Shown: one piece after another, positions 50,906-59,227 of the stretch
Position numbering within the stretch: position 1 is the stretch's first letter
How the letters are laid out: each line of letters starts with the position of its first letter
Assembly: GCF_003856975.1 (NCBI RefSeq)
Contig: NZ_CP033107.1
Location: 1,674,001 to 1,738,000, forward strand
DNA: 64,000 nucleotides
From: Plantibacter sp. PA-3-X8
GTDB taxonomy: Bacteria; Actinomycetota; Actinomycetes; Actinomycetales; Microbacteriaceae
Direction of reading: 5' to 3'
The notes under the pieces: generated by a model
Told to the model about the DNA's origin: nothing
Database searches by the model: none
Seen by the model: only the letters and a program-made list of their open reading frames with translations
Made by a program: the position numbers and the translations under genes

Positions 50906-52554
50906 ACCTCTCCGAACTCCGCGCCAAGAGCTCAGCCGAGATCGACGTGCTCGCCACCTTCATCGGCTCGTTGAGCGGCGACCCGTTGAGCTTCATCACG
51001 TCGATCGGTTCGTTCGTCGATCGCGCGGTCGGGCTCATCCCCAGATCCTCCACGTTCGCGGACACCCCGCCGCCGGGTGACCCGGCCACCATCGACGGGC
51101 TCGCGGAGCAGTACGAGAACGCGGCGCTCGCCGCGGAGGCGATCCAGACCACGCTCTCCACCGTCACCGGGTCGAGCCTGCCGGACGCCCTCGTCGGGGT
51201 GACGGGCGCGAGCGCGACGCAGGTCCTGGCGTCCGTCGACACCCTCGTCGGCACCGAGATCGAGGGGCTCCGATCCGGGGCCAGCGGCCTCCGAGACTAC
51301 GCGGACGCCATCACCTCGGCGCGCACCGCCCACCAGCCGGGTGCCGACAGCATCCGCGACGGCCACCGGACCATCGGGAACATCTCCGTGAACCCGTGGG
51401 CGATGACGAACCCGATCACCGGAGCAGGAGAGGTCGCCGGGGTGATCTCGGACCTCATCCGCGGAGCCGGTCAGATCCTCGACGGCGTATCCGTCTGCCA
51501 CGAAGCCTACGAGGACGCATGGGCGGCCGGTGAGGCGCTGCAGCGGGCCCTGTCGGACTCCGAGGGCTACGCCGTGCTCGCCGGCGTCGAGGTGCCCGTG
51601 GGCCAGACGCGGCTGGACGTCCTCGTCTCGCGGACGCAGTTCCCGAACGGCGACCCCGACGGTTCGGTCCTCTCCGAGACGGAGTGGGCCAACTACGTCC
51701 AGAACTGGAACGCGATGAGCGACGACGAACGGGAGCGCATCCTCGCGGCGATGGAGGAGTCCGGCGACCCCGCCGTCAGCGCCCTCCTCATGAGTGCGAT
51801 AGCCACCGGCGCCGGCAGTTCCTCCGTGCTCGCCCTCGCCGACGCGATCAAGAACGCTCCCCCCGGCGAACGCCAGCGCATGATCGACGAGCTCACGAAC
51901 CTCGGCGTCGGCGACAACGGGGACGCCACGGTGAACGGCGAGACCTTCGACCAGTACAACAACAAGACCTGCGGGTCGACGACGCTCATCACCCTCGCCG
52001 CCCAGTCGGACCCGTTCCTCGCCTACTGGCTGCAGACCGGCGAGTTCCTCGACGGCCATGTGCCCGACTACCTCCGGGGTCTCGACCTCGCCGATGCGGC
52101 CGGTCTGGACACGGAGGATCGGATGACGTTCCTGCAGCAGGCCGTCCAGGACCGCGCGAACGACCTGTTCCCCGGCCCCATCGACTACCCGAACGTCGCG
52201 GGCACGGCACCCGGCGGCGCGGTCGCCGAATCCGACCGCACCGGTACCGACTACCACATCGACTGGACCAACGCCCTGGGTGGTGACTCGGGCCGAGGGG
52301 CGGCGCTCACCGAGGCCGCGGCGGCAGCGAACGACGGGACGCCCGTCCCGCTCCTCGTCGGCCCGAGCGACAACACCATCCCGCAGCATTACGTGCTCAT
52401 CATCGGCTTCCACGACGGCGACTACGAGATCTACGATCCGTCGACCGGCGAGACGAACTCCGTGGACGAGGACATCATGCTGAACGGCTCGGATGAGCCA
52501 GTCACCGGCTTCGCGAACTGGAACCAGATCTACGCGGTCGTGAACCCGAGCTGA
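50902..52554 (+). CDS. Large protein with T7SS-type helical N-terminus and papain-fold (C39-like) cysteine peptidase C-terminus
   Basis: A 550-residue protein. Residues 1-190 are Ala-rich helices resembling the T7SS-signal domains of actinobacterial secreted proteins (LAEQYENAALAAEAIQTTL, LRDYADAITSARTAHQPGA, GHRTIGNISVNPW); 190-340 is a helical middle. The C-terminal part has a papain-like set: Gln351 and Cys357 in DQYNNKTCGSTTL (six-residue spacing as in papain Q19/C25), His496 in PQHYVLIIGFHDGDYEIYDPSTGE, and Asp512 in the same stretch. It likely cleaves peptides outside the cell or in a target cell. No immunity gene follows. A repeat element abuts the stop codon. Confidence 0.65.
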   Translation: MNLSELRAKSSAEIDVLATFIGSLSGDPLSFITSIGSFVDRAVGLIPRSSTFADTPPPGDPATIDGLAEQYENAALAAEAIQTTLSTVTGSSLPDALVGVTGASATQVLASVDTLVGTEIEGLRSGASGLRDYADAITSARTAHQPGADSIRDGHRTIGNISVNPWAMTNPITGAGEVAGVISDLIRGAGQILDGVSVCHEAYEDAWAAGEALQRALSDSEGYAVLAGVEVPVGQTRLDVLVSRTQFPNGDPDGSVLSETEWANYVQNWNAMSDDERERILAAMEESGDPAVSALLMSAIATGAGSSSVLALADAIKNAPPGERQRMIDELTNLGVGDNGDATVNGETFDQYNNKTCGSTTLITLAAQSDPFLAYWLQTGEFLDGHVPDYLRGLDLADAAGLDTEDRMTFLQQAVQDRANDLFPGPIDYPNVAGTAPGGAVAESDRTGTDYHIDWTNALGGDSGRGAALTEAAAAANDGTPVPLLVGPSDNTIPQHYVLIIGFHDGDYEIYDPSTGETNSVDEDIMLNGSDEPVTGFANWNQIYAVVNPS

Positions 52555-52600
52555 CCCTTCGACAAGCTCAGGGACCGCGTGGGGTGGCTCAGGGACCGGG
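52555..52600. repeat. Head-tail element directly at the stop codon, tail doubled
   Basis: The head CCCTTCGACAAG begins at the base after the TGA of the peptidase gene. Its tail CTCAGGGACCG is present twice, 21-22 bp apart (52567 and 52588), with a GTGGGGTGG spacer. It lies between convergent genes and may act in 3'-end formation. Confidence 0.8.
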
Positions 52601-52616
52601 CGCGGCCGTCCGCGGC

Positions 52617-52844
52617 TCAGCCGACCCGCTTGCGTCGTCGGGTGATGAGGATGGCGGCACCGACGGCGAGCAGCATCGAGGACGGCAGGGCGATCGCGAG
52701 CGGGAGGCCGAAGGGGACGTCGAGCAGGGCCGCGACGGCGAGGGCGACGGCGAACCCGAGGCCGACTCCGGCGCCGGTCATCGCACTCATGATGACGGGG
52801 TCGATCAGCGCGGGGCGGGCGGTGGATGTCGTCGAGGAGGTCAT
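52617..52844 (-). CDS. Small hypothetical membrane protein
   Basis: A 75-residue protein with two hydrophobic helices (about residues 18-42 and 46-67) and a basic end (TRRRKRVG). No family recognised. TAGGCT (52851-52856, minus strand) lies 6 nt before the ATG, so a leaderless transcript is likely, which supports it being a real gene. It is convergent with the peptidase gene. Confidence 0.6.
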   Translation of the reverse strand: MTSSTTSTARPALIDPVIMSAMTGAGVGLGFAVALAVAALLDVPFGLPLAIALPSSMLLAVGAAILITRRRKRVG

Positions 52845-52941
52845 GCTCCGAGCCTAGGAACCACCCGCTCAGCCGACATCCGTCGGCTGACTGATCCGTC
52901 ATCGAGACGGTCTCCGCCGAGCGGGGGAGGTCGGCGCGGCA

Positions 52942-53649
52942 TCAGCGCCAGCGGTACTCGAGTTCCGGGCGGCCGGGGGAGCCGTACCGGGGCGACCGCT
53001 CCACCGCGCCTGTCTCGGCGAGGTACTCGAGGTAGCGTCTCGCCGTCACCCGTGACAGGGACCCGGCCGCCGCCGCCTCGCTCGCCGACAGCGGAGCCGC
53101 CGCGTTGCGCAGGAGGTCCGAGACCAGCCGCAGGGTGTCCTCCGAGAGCCCCTTCGCCAGCTGCGGACGGGAGGACGGCGCTCGCAGGGTGGCGAGCGAG
53201 AGGTCCACCTCGTGCTGGCTGGCGAGGGCTCCCTCCGCCGTCATGGTCTGCCGGAAGGTGCGGTAGGTCTCGAGCTTGTCGGCGAACGCCGGGAATGCGA
53301 ACGGCTTGATGAGGTACTGCACGATGCCGGCCGAGACCGCCGCTCGGACGATCCGGAGATCACGGGCCGCGGTGATGGCGATGACGTCGACGTCGATACC
53401 CGCCGTCCGGATGCGTCGGCAGAGCTCGAGACCGTGCGCGTCCGGCAGGTTGAGGTCGAGCAGGACGAGGTCGATCCGGTCGTCGGGGGAGCGGTGGGCC
53501 GCAGCTGCCCGCAGCGCCTGCATCGCGGTGGCCGCATCGCCCGCCACGGCGGCGAGTTCGAAGCCCTCGACGCGGCGCAGGTAGGACGCGTGGGCCTGCT
53601 GGGTGATCGGTTCGTCCTCGACGACCAGGACCCGGATGCGCTCGCTCAT
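52942..53649 (-). CDS. Response regulator, CitB/DcuR family
   Basis: A 235-residue regulator. The receiver domain (1-125) has the acidic pair EDE (11-13), phospho-acceptor Asp65 in LVLLDLNLPDAHG, and Lys in YLIKPFAF. The C-terminal helix-turn-helix (about 165-225; LSASEAAAAGSLSRVTARRYLEYL) is of the CitB type. Its ATG overlaps the kinase stop by 4 bp. With the kinase it should activate dctA in response to C4-dicarboxylates or citrate. Confidence 0.93.
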   Translation of the reverse strand: MSERIRVLVVEDEPITQQAHASYLRRVEGFELAAVAGDAATAMQALRAAAAHRSPDDRIDLVLLDLNLPDAHGLELCRRIRTAGIDVDVIAITAARDLRIVRAAVSAGIVQYLIKPFAFPAFADKLETYRTFRQTMTAEGALASQHEVDLSLATLRAPSSRPQLAKGLSEDTLRLVSDLLRNAAAPLSASEAAAAGSLSRVTARRYLEYLAETGAVERSPRYGSPGRPELEYRWR

Positions 53650-55304
53650 GTGCCTGCCTCGTCCCGGACGCCGACCGCGGCCGGCAGCGTCACGACGAAC
53701 GCCGAGGACGGCTCGCGGACGACCTCGATCGTGCCGCCGAGTCGTGTCACCGCCTGCTGGACCAGCGCGAGACCGAACCCCCGACCGTAGCGGCCGGGCT
53801 CCTTCGTCGACCAGCCGCGCACGAACGCGAGGTCGAGGGCCTCCGGGGGCAGGCCCGGTCCGCTGTCGGTCACCTGGATCACGAGCTCCGTCGTCTCGGC
53901 GTCGTCGGACCGCCCGGCGCCGAGGTCGTCCGGCAGCCCCTGCCCGAGGTAGACCTCCACCCAGGGGCGATCGCCGGACGCCGCGTCGATCGCGTTGTCG
54001 ATGAGGTTGCCGAGGATGGTGACGATCACGGCCGGGTCGACGCGCACGCGTCCGAGCGCGGGGTCGCTCTCGAGGTGCAGCTCGACCCCCTGCTCGGCCG
54101 CCTGCGCCGTCTTGCCGAGCAGCAGCGCCGAGATCACCGGCTCCTGTTCCGCCGCGAGCACGCGGTCGGTCAACCGCTGACTCGCTCCGAGTCCCTGCGC
54201 CGCGAGGTCGAGCGCCTCCTCCCGCCGGTCGAGCTCGATGAGCGAGACGATCGTGTGCAGTCGGTTCGCGAACTCGTGGGTCTGCGAGCGCAGGGCGTCG
54301 CTCATCGTCCGCATCGACGCCAGCTCACCGCTCAGGTGTTCGATCTCGGTGTGGTCGCGCAGCGTCATCACCCACCCACGCGGGTGCGGGCCTGCCGTCT
54401 CGCCCGGACCGACCGCCGATTCCTGGTTCACGACGAGCACGTGGTCGCGTGTGAGGTGGATCTCGTCCACGGCCTGGCGTCCGCTCGCGAGGAGCTCGCG
54501 CAGGCCGGCGTCGATCGGCAGCTCGTCGACCGGCGCCGCTCCCGGGGAACGCTCGCCGAGGGGCAGCCCGAGCAGTTCGGACGCCTGGTCGTTGACGAGC
54601 ACGAGACGGCGGTGGCGGTCCACGAGGACGAGCCCCTCCCGCACCGAGTGGAGCACCGACTCGTAGTAGTCGAACATCCTGGCGAGGTCCTCCGGTCCGC
54701 GCGACCCGGTGACCCGTGCGAGGTAGCGGCGGAGCGTCCAGGAGCCGATCGCGCCGATGACGAGCACGAGCAGAGCCGTTCCGAGCAACCACGGCACCCG
54801 GGTCTCGAAGGTCTCGGACACGTTGCTGACCGTGACGCCTGCGGCGACGAGGGCGACGACCTCGCCGGCGCCGTCACGGATGGGTGCGACGGCGCGGACG
54901 GAGGGGCCGAGCGTGCCCGTGTACGTCTCGGTGAAGGTCCGTCCCTCGAGCGCCGGTCCGATCGTGCCGATGAACGGCTTGCCGATCTGGTCGCGCTCGC
55001 GGTGCGTGTACCGGGTGCGATCCGGAGCCATGATCGTCACGAAGTCGACACCGGTGTCGCGCATGAGCGCCTCGGCGTAGGGCTGGAGTGCGTCCGACGG
55101 GCGATCCGAGCCGAGCTGCGCGACGACGTAGGGGTTGTCCGCGACGCCGTTCGCGACGTCGAGGCACTTCGCGACCGCGCGGTCCTCGGTCTCGGTGCGG
55201 GCCTGGGACCACAGCAGGACTCCGGCGACGAGCGTCATCGCGACGACCGCGACGAGCTGCACGAGGAAGAGCCGCGAGGCGATGCTCCTGGACCGACCGG
55301 CCAT
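53646..55304 (-). CDS. Sensor histidine kinase, CitA/DcuS family
   Basis: A 552-residue kinase: helix 1 (about 13-33), an extracytoplasmic PAS-like sensor (36-172; KCLDVANGVADNPYV, GKPFIGTIGPALEGRTFTETYTGTLGPSVRAVAPI), helix 2 (173-192), a cytoplasmic PAS (about 210-320), phospho-accepting His343 in RSQTHEFANRLHTIV, and an ATPase domain with LIDNAIDAA, DSGPGLPPE and GRGFGLALVQQ. The sensor layout is that of citrate/fumarate sensors. GGAGGTGA lies 4 nt before the ATG at 55304, fixing the start. Confidence 0.94.
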   Translation of the reverse strand: MAGRSRSIASRLFLVQLVAVVAMTLVAGVLLWSQARTETEDRAVAKCLDVANGVADNPYVVAQLGSDRPSDALQPYAEALMRDTGVDFVTIMAPDRTRYTHRERDQIGKPFIGTIGPALEGRTFTETYTGTLGPSVRAVAPIRDGAGEVVALVAAGVTVSNVSETFETRVPWLLGTALLVLVIGAIGSWTLRRYLARVTGSRGPEDLARMFDYYESVLHSVREGLVLVDRHRRLVLVNDQASELLGLPLGERSPGAAPVDELPIDAGLRELLASGRQAVDEIHLTRDHVLVVNQESAVGPGETAGPHPRGWVMTLRDHTEIEHLSGELASMRTMSDALRSQTHEFANRLHTIVSLIELDRREEALDLAAQGLGASQRLTDRVLAAEQEPVISALLLGKTAQAAEQGVELHLESDPALGRVRVDPAVIVTILGNLIDNAIDAASGDRPWVEVYLGQGLPDDLGAGRSDDAETTELVIQVTDSGPGLPPEALDLAFVRGWSTKEPGRYGRGFGLALVQQAVTRLGGTIEVVREPSSAFVVTLPAAVGVRDEAGT

Positions 55305-55388
55305 CGCGTCACCTCCGTCTGCTCCGTCGCGTCGACCCCTCAAGTATCGGGGGTGACGACGGCCACAGGCGTCGCCGACCGCGACCAG

Positions 55389-55445
55389 TACGACCACAAG
55401 CGGTCACTACGACCACAACCCGGTCGATCCGCCGGCGTGGTCGCA
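55389..55445. promoter_or_regulatory. Direct-repeat candidate sites for the CitB-type regulator upstream of dctA
   Basis: TACGACCACAA occurs twice, at 55389-55399 and 55408-55418, 19 bp apart, each followed by a CGGTC within 4 bp. A related inverted copy, TGGTCGCA, is at 55438-55445. The repeats lie in the 199-bp gap between the kinase gene and dctA and are the obvious place for regulator binding. The rest of the gap shows nothing else. Confidence 0.6.
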
Positions 55446-55503
55446 GCATGGGTCGATCGACCACCCGCTGCCGCACTGACGCGGCCGACGAAACGGATCC
55501 GGA

Positions 55504-56826
55504 ATGGCAATGACGCTCTCCTCCCTGAAACGGCTGGACAAGACCCACTACCTCTACCTCGCGGTGATCGTCGCGGTGCTCGCCGGCATCGTCGTCGGAC
55601 TCGCCGCCCCGGAGTTCGCGAAGGGACTCAAACCCATCGGCGACGCCTTCGTGGCGCTGATCAAGATGATGATCGCCCCGGTCATCTTCTGCACCATCGT
55701 GATCGGCGTCGGGTCGATCGCGAAGGCCGCGACCGTCGGCAAGGTCGGCGGGCTCGCGCTGCTGTACTTCATCGTGATGTCGACCTTCGCCCTCGCGATC
55801 GGCCTCGTCGTCGGCAACCTCATCCAGCCGGGCGCCGGCTTGAACCTCGCCGAGACGAGCTACCAGGTGGAGGGGGAGGCCAAGAGCACGACCGAGTTCA
55901 TCCTCGGCATCATCCCCACGACGCTCGTGTCCTCGCTGACCGGCGGCAACATCCTGCAGGTCCTCTTCGTCGCCCTGCTCGTCGGATTCGGCCTGCAGAG
56001 GATGGGGACGACGGGAGAACCGATCCTGCGCGGCATCAAGCTCATCCAGGCGCTCGTGTTCCGGGTGCTCGCGATGATCATGTGGATCGCGCCCATCGGT
56101 GCCTTCGGTGCGATCGCCGCCGTGACCGGGTCCGCCGGTGCGAGCGCGCTCGTCGGGCTCGCCACGCTCATGATCGCGTTCTACATCACCTGCGCATTGT
56201 TCATCGTCGTCGTGCTCGGTGGCGTCCTGCGCCTCGCGACGGGCTTCAACATCTTCAATCTCATGAAGTACCTCGGCCGTGAGTACCTCCTCATCGTCGG
56301 CACCTCCTCCTCCGAGGCTGCGCTGCCGCGACTCATCGCGAAGATGGAGCACCTCGGTGTCTCCAAGCCGGTCGTCGGCATCACCGTCCCGACGGGCTAC
56401 TCCTTCAACCTCGACGGCACCGCGATCTACCTCACCATGGCGTCGATCTTCATCGCCGACGTCATGGGTGTCCCGATGAACCTCGGGGAGCAGATCTCGC
56501 TCCTCGTGTTCATGATCATCGCGTCGAAGGGCGCCGCGGGCGTCACCGGCGCCGGTCTCGCGACCCTCGCCGGCGGCCTGCAGGCCAACCGACCCGACCT
56601 CGTCGACGGGGTCGGCCTCATCGTCGGCATCGACCGCTTCATGTCGGAGGCGCGTGCGCTCACGAACTTCACCGGAAACGCGGTCGCCACGATCATCATC
56701 GGCACGTGGGTGAAGGAGGTCGACCGGGTGCAGGTCGGCGAGGTCCTCTCCGGTCGCTCGCGGTTCGACGAGGCGACGATGAGCGTCGACGACCACACGG
56801 GCGCGGTGGCGGTGGCGAAGCCCTGA
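55504..56826 (+). CDS. dctA: C4-dicarboxylate:cation symporter
   Basis: A 440-residue DAACS-family symporter: FVALIKMMIAPVIFCTIVIGV, the serine-rich reentrant loop LIVGTSSSEAALPRL, TGYSFNLDGTAIYLTMA (the NxDG-type ion/substrate motif) and the second loop MIIASKGAAGVTGAG. It imports succinate, fumarate or malate with Na+ or H+. It faces the CitAB-like system, its presumed regulator. A second ATG lies two codons in (55510), equally possible as start. Confidence 0.94.
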   Translation: MAMTLSSLKRLDKTHYLYLAVIVAVLAGIVVGLAAPEFAKGLKPIGDAFVALIKMMIAPVIFCTIVIGVGSIAKAATVGKVGGLALLYFIVMSTFALAIGLVVGNLIQPGAGLNLAETSYQVEGEAKSTTEFILGIIPTTLVSSLTGGNILQVLFVALLVGFGLQRMGTTGEPILRGIKLIQALVFRVLAMIMWIAPIGAFGAIAAVTGSAGASALVGLATLMIAFYITCALFIVVVLGGVLRLATGFNIFNLMKYLGREYLLIVGTSSSEAALPRLIAKMEHLGVSKPVVGITVPTGYSFNLDGTAIYLTMASIFIADVMGVPMNLGEQISLLVFMIIASKGAAGVTGAGLATLAGGLQANRPDLVDGVGLIVGIDRFMSEARALTNFTGNAVATIIIGTWVKEVDRVQVGEVLSGRSRFDEATMSVDDHTGAVAVAKP

Positions 56827-56834
56827 GGGATCGG

Positions 56835-56908
56835 CCCTTCGACAGGCTCAGGGACCGGACATCCGGTCCCTGAGCCTGTTCCTCCCGGTCCCTGAGCCTG
56901 TCGAAGGG
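56835..56908. repeat. Head-tail repeat copies forming a 17-bp hairpin between convergent genes
   Basis: A plus copy (from 56835) and a minus copy meet tail-to-tail: 56842-56858 pairs perfectly with 56863-56879 around ACAT. A second minus copy (56885-56908) follows. It lies 3 bp from the yczE-like stop and 8 bp from the dctA stop, so it may double as a terminator. Confidence 0.85.
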
Positions 56909-56911
56909 TGC

Positions 56912-57577
56912 TCAGTTGGCCGGGGAGTCGACGATCGGCTTCGACGGCGGGGTGTCGCCCTCGAGCACCGCCTCGTCCACGGCGGTGGTCGAGTGCTCCG
57001 TCCGCGGAGCGATCCGGAACAACGGGATCGTGTAGCCGCAGATCGGGCCGATGAGCACGGCGAAGACCACCGTTCCGATGCCGACGTTCCCGCCGAGCAG
57101 CCACCCGATGCCGAGGACCACGAGCTCCACGCCCGTGCGCCCGACCCAGATCGGCCACCCGGTGACGCGGTGGATGCCGGTCATGAGGCCGTCTCGCGGG
57201 CCGGGGCCGAAGTTGCCGCCGATGTAGAGGCCCGAGGCGACGCCGAGGAGGAGCAGTCCGCCGGCGAACAGCAGGATGCGCGCCCACAGGTCGAGGTCCG
57301 CGGGGATGAACGCCAGCCCGATGTCGGCCGAGGGCCCCACGAGGAGGACGTTCAGGACGGTGCCGACACCCGGCCGCTGCTTGAGCGGGATCCAGGCGAG
57401 GAGCACGAGCCCGCCGACGATGATCGTGATGAGTCCGAAGCTCAGGCCGGTCCGCAGGTTGAGTCCCTGGGTGAGGACGTCCCATGGGGCGACGCCGACC
57501 GCACCGCGCACGATCATCGCGATGGCGATGCCGTACAGGAAGAGGCCGATGAGGAGTTGGAGCACACGACGGGTCAT
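56912..57577 (-). CDS. YczE/YitT-like membrane protein
   Basis: A 221-residue protein with about five hydrophobic helices and the YczE-type landmarks GAVGVAPWDVLTQGLNLRTGLSFGL and LYIGGNFGPGPRDGLMTGI, followed by a polar tail. YczE-like proteins are commonly encoded next to MocR-type regulators, as here. The transported or sensed compound is unknown. The ATG at 57577 is chosen because the first helix begins just after it; an open frame runs 15 codons further into the operator region. Confidence 0.85.
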   Translation of the reverse strand: MTRRVLQLLIGLFLYGIAIAMIVRGAVGVAPWDVLTQGLNLRTGLSFGLITIIVGGLVLLAWIPLKQRPGVGTVLNVLLVGPSADIGLAFIPADLDLWARILLFAGGLLLLGVASGLYIGGNFGPGPRDGLMTGIHRVTGWPIWVGRTGVELVVLGIGWLLGGNVGIGTVVFAVLIGPICGYTIPLFRIAPRTEHSTTAVDEAVLEGDTPPSKPIVDSPAN

Positions 57578-57587
57578 GGTGGACAAT

Positions 57588-57634
57588 CCAATTGCACGAT
57601 TGGCTTTGGCGCTAGAGGCCAATCTGGGTATCGT
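57588..57634. promoter_or_regulatory. CCAAT/ATTGG half-sites and leaderless promoter in the yczE-mocR gap
   Basis: CCAAT (57588-57592) and ATTGG (57599-57603) form an inverted repeat, and a further CCAAT lies at 57619-57623. TTTGGC (57605-57610) and TATCGT (57629-57634) with an 18-bp spacer form a promoter 6 nt before the MocR ATG. The half-sites bracket it, as expected for an autoregulating MocR protein. Binding is inferred. Confidence 0.6.
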
Positions 57635-57640
57635 GGTTCA

Positions 57641-59083
57641 ATGGCTTCCATCACCCTGAGTGCCCGATCGCTCGCCGCCCTGCTCGGGCAGTGGAAGACC
57701 GCTGCGCCCGCATACCGCGGTCTCGCCGACCGCATCCGACTCCTCGTCCTCGACGGACGCATCCCGGTCGGCACCCGTCTGCCGGCCGAGCGGGAACTGG
57801 CCGATCGGCTCGCACTGAGCCGCACCACGGTCACCGCGGCGTACCGCGAACTGCGCGAGGCCGGCTACCTCCGCAGCATCCGCGGTTCGGGCAGTGTCAC
57901 CCTCCTGCCGTCGGCGCCCACTGCGCTGGCTCCCGTGCCACAGGGCGGGTTCCTCGACTTCAGCAAGGCGGCCGTCCCGCCGTGCCCCGAGATCATCGAC
58001 GCCGTGGCCACCGCCGCCGCAGAACTGCCGCGGTACATGCACGACTTCGACTACGACCTCGTCGGCATGCCCGAGCTGCGGCAGGCCATCGCCGACCGCT
58101 ACACCGCGCGCGGGCTGCCCACCGACCCCGACGAGATCATGGTGACCGTGGGGGCCCAACACGCGATCGCCCTCATCGCGCGCACCCTGCTCAGCCGAGG
58201 TGACCGCGTCCTCGTCGAGATGCCGAGCTATCCCCACGCCTATGAGGCGCTCCGGGCTGCCGGGGCCAGGCTCGGCGCCGCGACCGTCTCCTCGGAGACC
58301 GGCTGGGACGTCCGCGAACTCGAGCAGTGGTTCGAGCGCACGAGCCCCGCGATGGCGTACCTCATGCCGGACTTCCACAACCCGACCGGGGCGTCGATGC
58401 CGCTCGAGACCCGGCGACGGGTCGCCGCAGCCGCCGAGCGGCACGGGACGGTGCTCGTGATCGACGAGACCACGGCCGAGCTCGACATCGACCGGCCGAC
58501 GGACCAGGGCCTCGACGGCACCCCGTTCGCCGCACTCCAGGGCGCGCCGGCGTCGATCATCACGATCGGCTCGGTGGGCAAGACGATCTGGGGAGGCCTC
58601 CGCATCGGGTGGATCCGGGCCGAGCGCGGCACGATCAGGAAGCTCGTCTCGGCACGCTCGCTGGGCGACCTCGGCACGCCGATCCTCGACCAGCTGACCG
58701 TCCAGCAGTTGATGCCGGCGATGGACGGCATCGTCGCCCGGCGCGGTGTCGCGCTCGGCGAGACCCGCGACCGGCTCGTCGACCTCCTGGCCGACCGCCT
58801 TCCCGAGTGGACCGTGCCGCGGGTCGACGGTGGGATCGCCACCTGGGTGAACCTCGGCGAGGCCGCGTCATCGCAGCTCTCGCTCGCGGCTCGCAGCCAC
58901 GGGCTCGTGATCGTCGCCGGGCCACGGTTCGGGATCGACGGGGCGTTCGAGCGCTACCTTCGCATCCCGATCAGCTATCCGTGGGCCCAGACCGAGCAGG
59001 CGGTCGAGCTGCTGACGCAGACCTGGCACTCCGCGATGTTCGGGCACGTGCCGGCTCTGGACTACCTCGAAGACGTCGTCTGA
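57641..59083 (+). CDS. MocR-type regulator (GntR wHTH fused to aminotransferase-like domain)
   Basis: A 480-residue protein: GntR-type winged helix (about 25-92; GTRLPAERELADRLALSRTTVTAAYRELREAGYL) joined to a fold-type I aminotransferase-like domain. The latter has YLMPDFHNPTGASMP, LVIDETTAELDID and the PLP lysine in IGSVGKTIWGGLRIGW. MocR proteins use PLP or its adducts as effectors and usually control the adjacent divergent gene, here the YczE-like protein. The ATG at 57641 follows a leaderless promoter. Confidence 0.92.
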   Translation: MASITLSARSLAALLGQWKTAAPAYRGLADRIRLLVLDGRIPVGTRLPAERELADRLALSRTTVTAAYRELREAGYLRSIRGSGSVTLLPSAPTALAPVPQGGFLDFSKAAVPPCPEIIDAVATAAAELPRYMHDFDYDLVGMPELRQAIADRYTARGLPTDPDEIMVTVGAQHAIALIARTLLSRGDRVLVEMPSYPHAYEALRAAGARLGAATVSSETGWDVRELEQWFERTSPAMAYLMPDFHNPTGASMPLETRRRVAAAAERHGTVLVIDETTAELDIDRPTDQGLDGTPFAALQGAPASIITIGSVGKTIWGGLRIGWIRAERGTIRKLVSARSLGDLGTPILDQLTVQQLMPAMDGIVARRGVALGETRDRLVDLLADRLPEWTVPRVDGGIATWVNLGEAASSQLSLAARSHGLVIVAGPRFGIDGAFERYLRIPISYPWAQTEQAVELLTQTWHSAMFGHVPALDYLEDVV

Positions 59084-59227
59084 CCTCGTCGCCGACGAGC
59101 GTGACACCGCTCCACACGCAGTGCTTGTGCGTGCCGTGTCCAGCCTCCGCGCGAGACCGCCGTCGGACGGGTGTGCGGTGACATAATTACAGCGTCCGCA
59201 CCTCTCGCAACAACCGAAAGCGGCTCC

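Noticed and set aside
52617..52844. The small membrane protein as an immunity protein for the peptidase module
   Set aside because: It is on the opposite strand with its own leaderless promoter and is separated by a repeat element, so no evidence links it to the peptidase.
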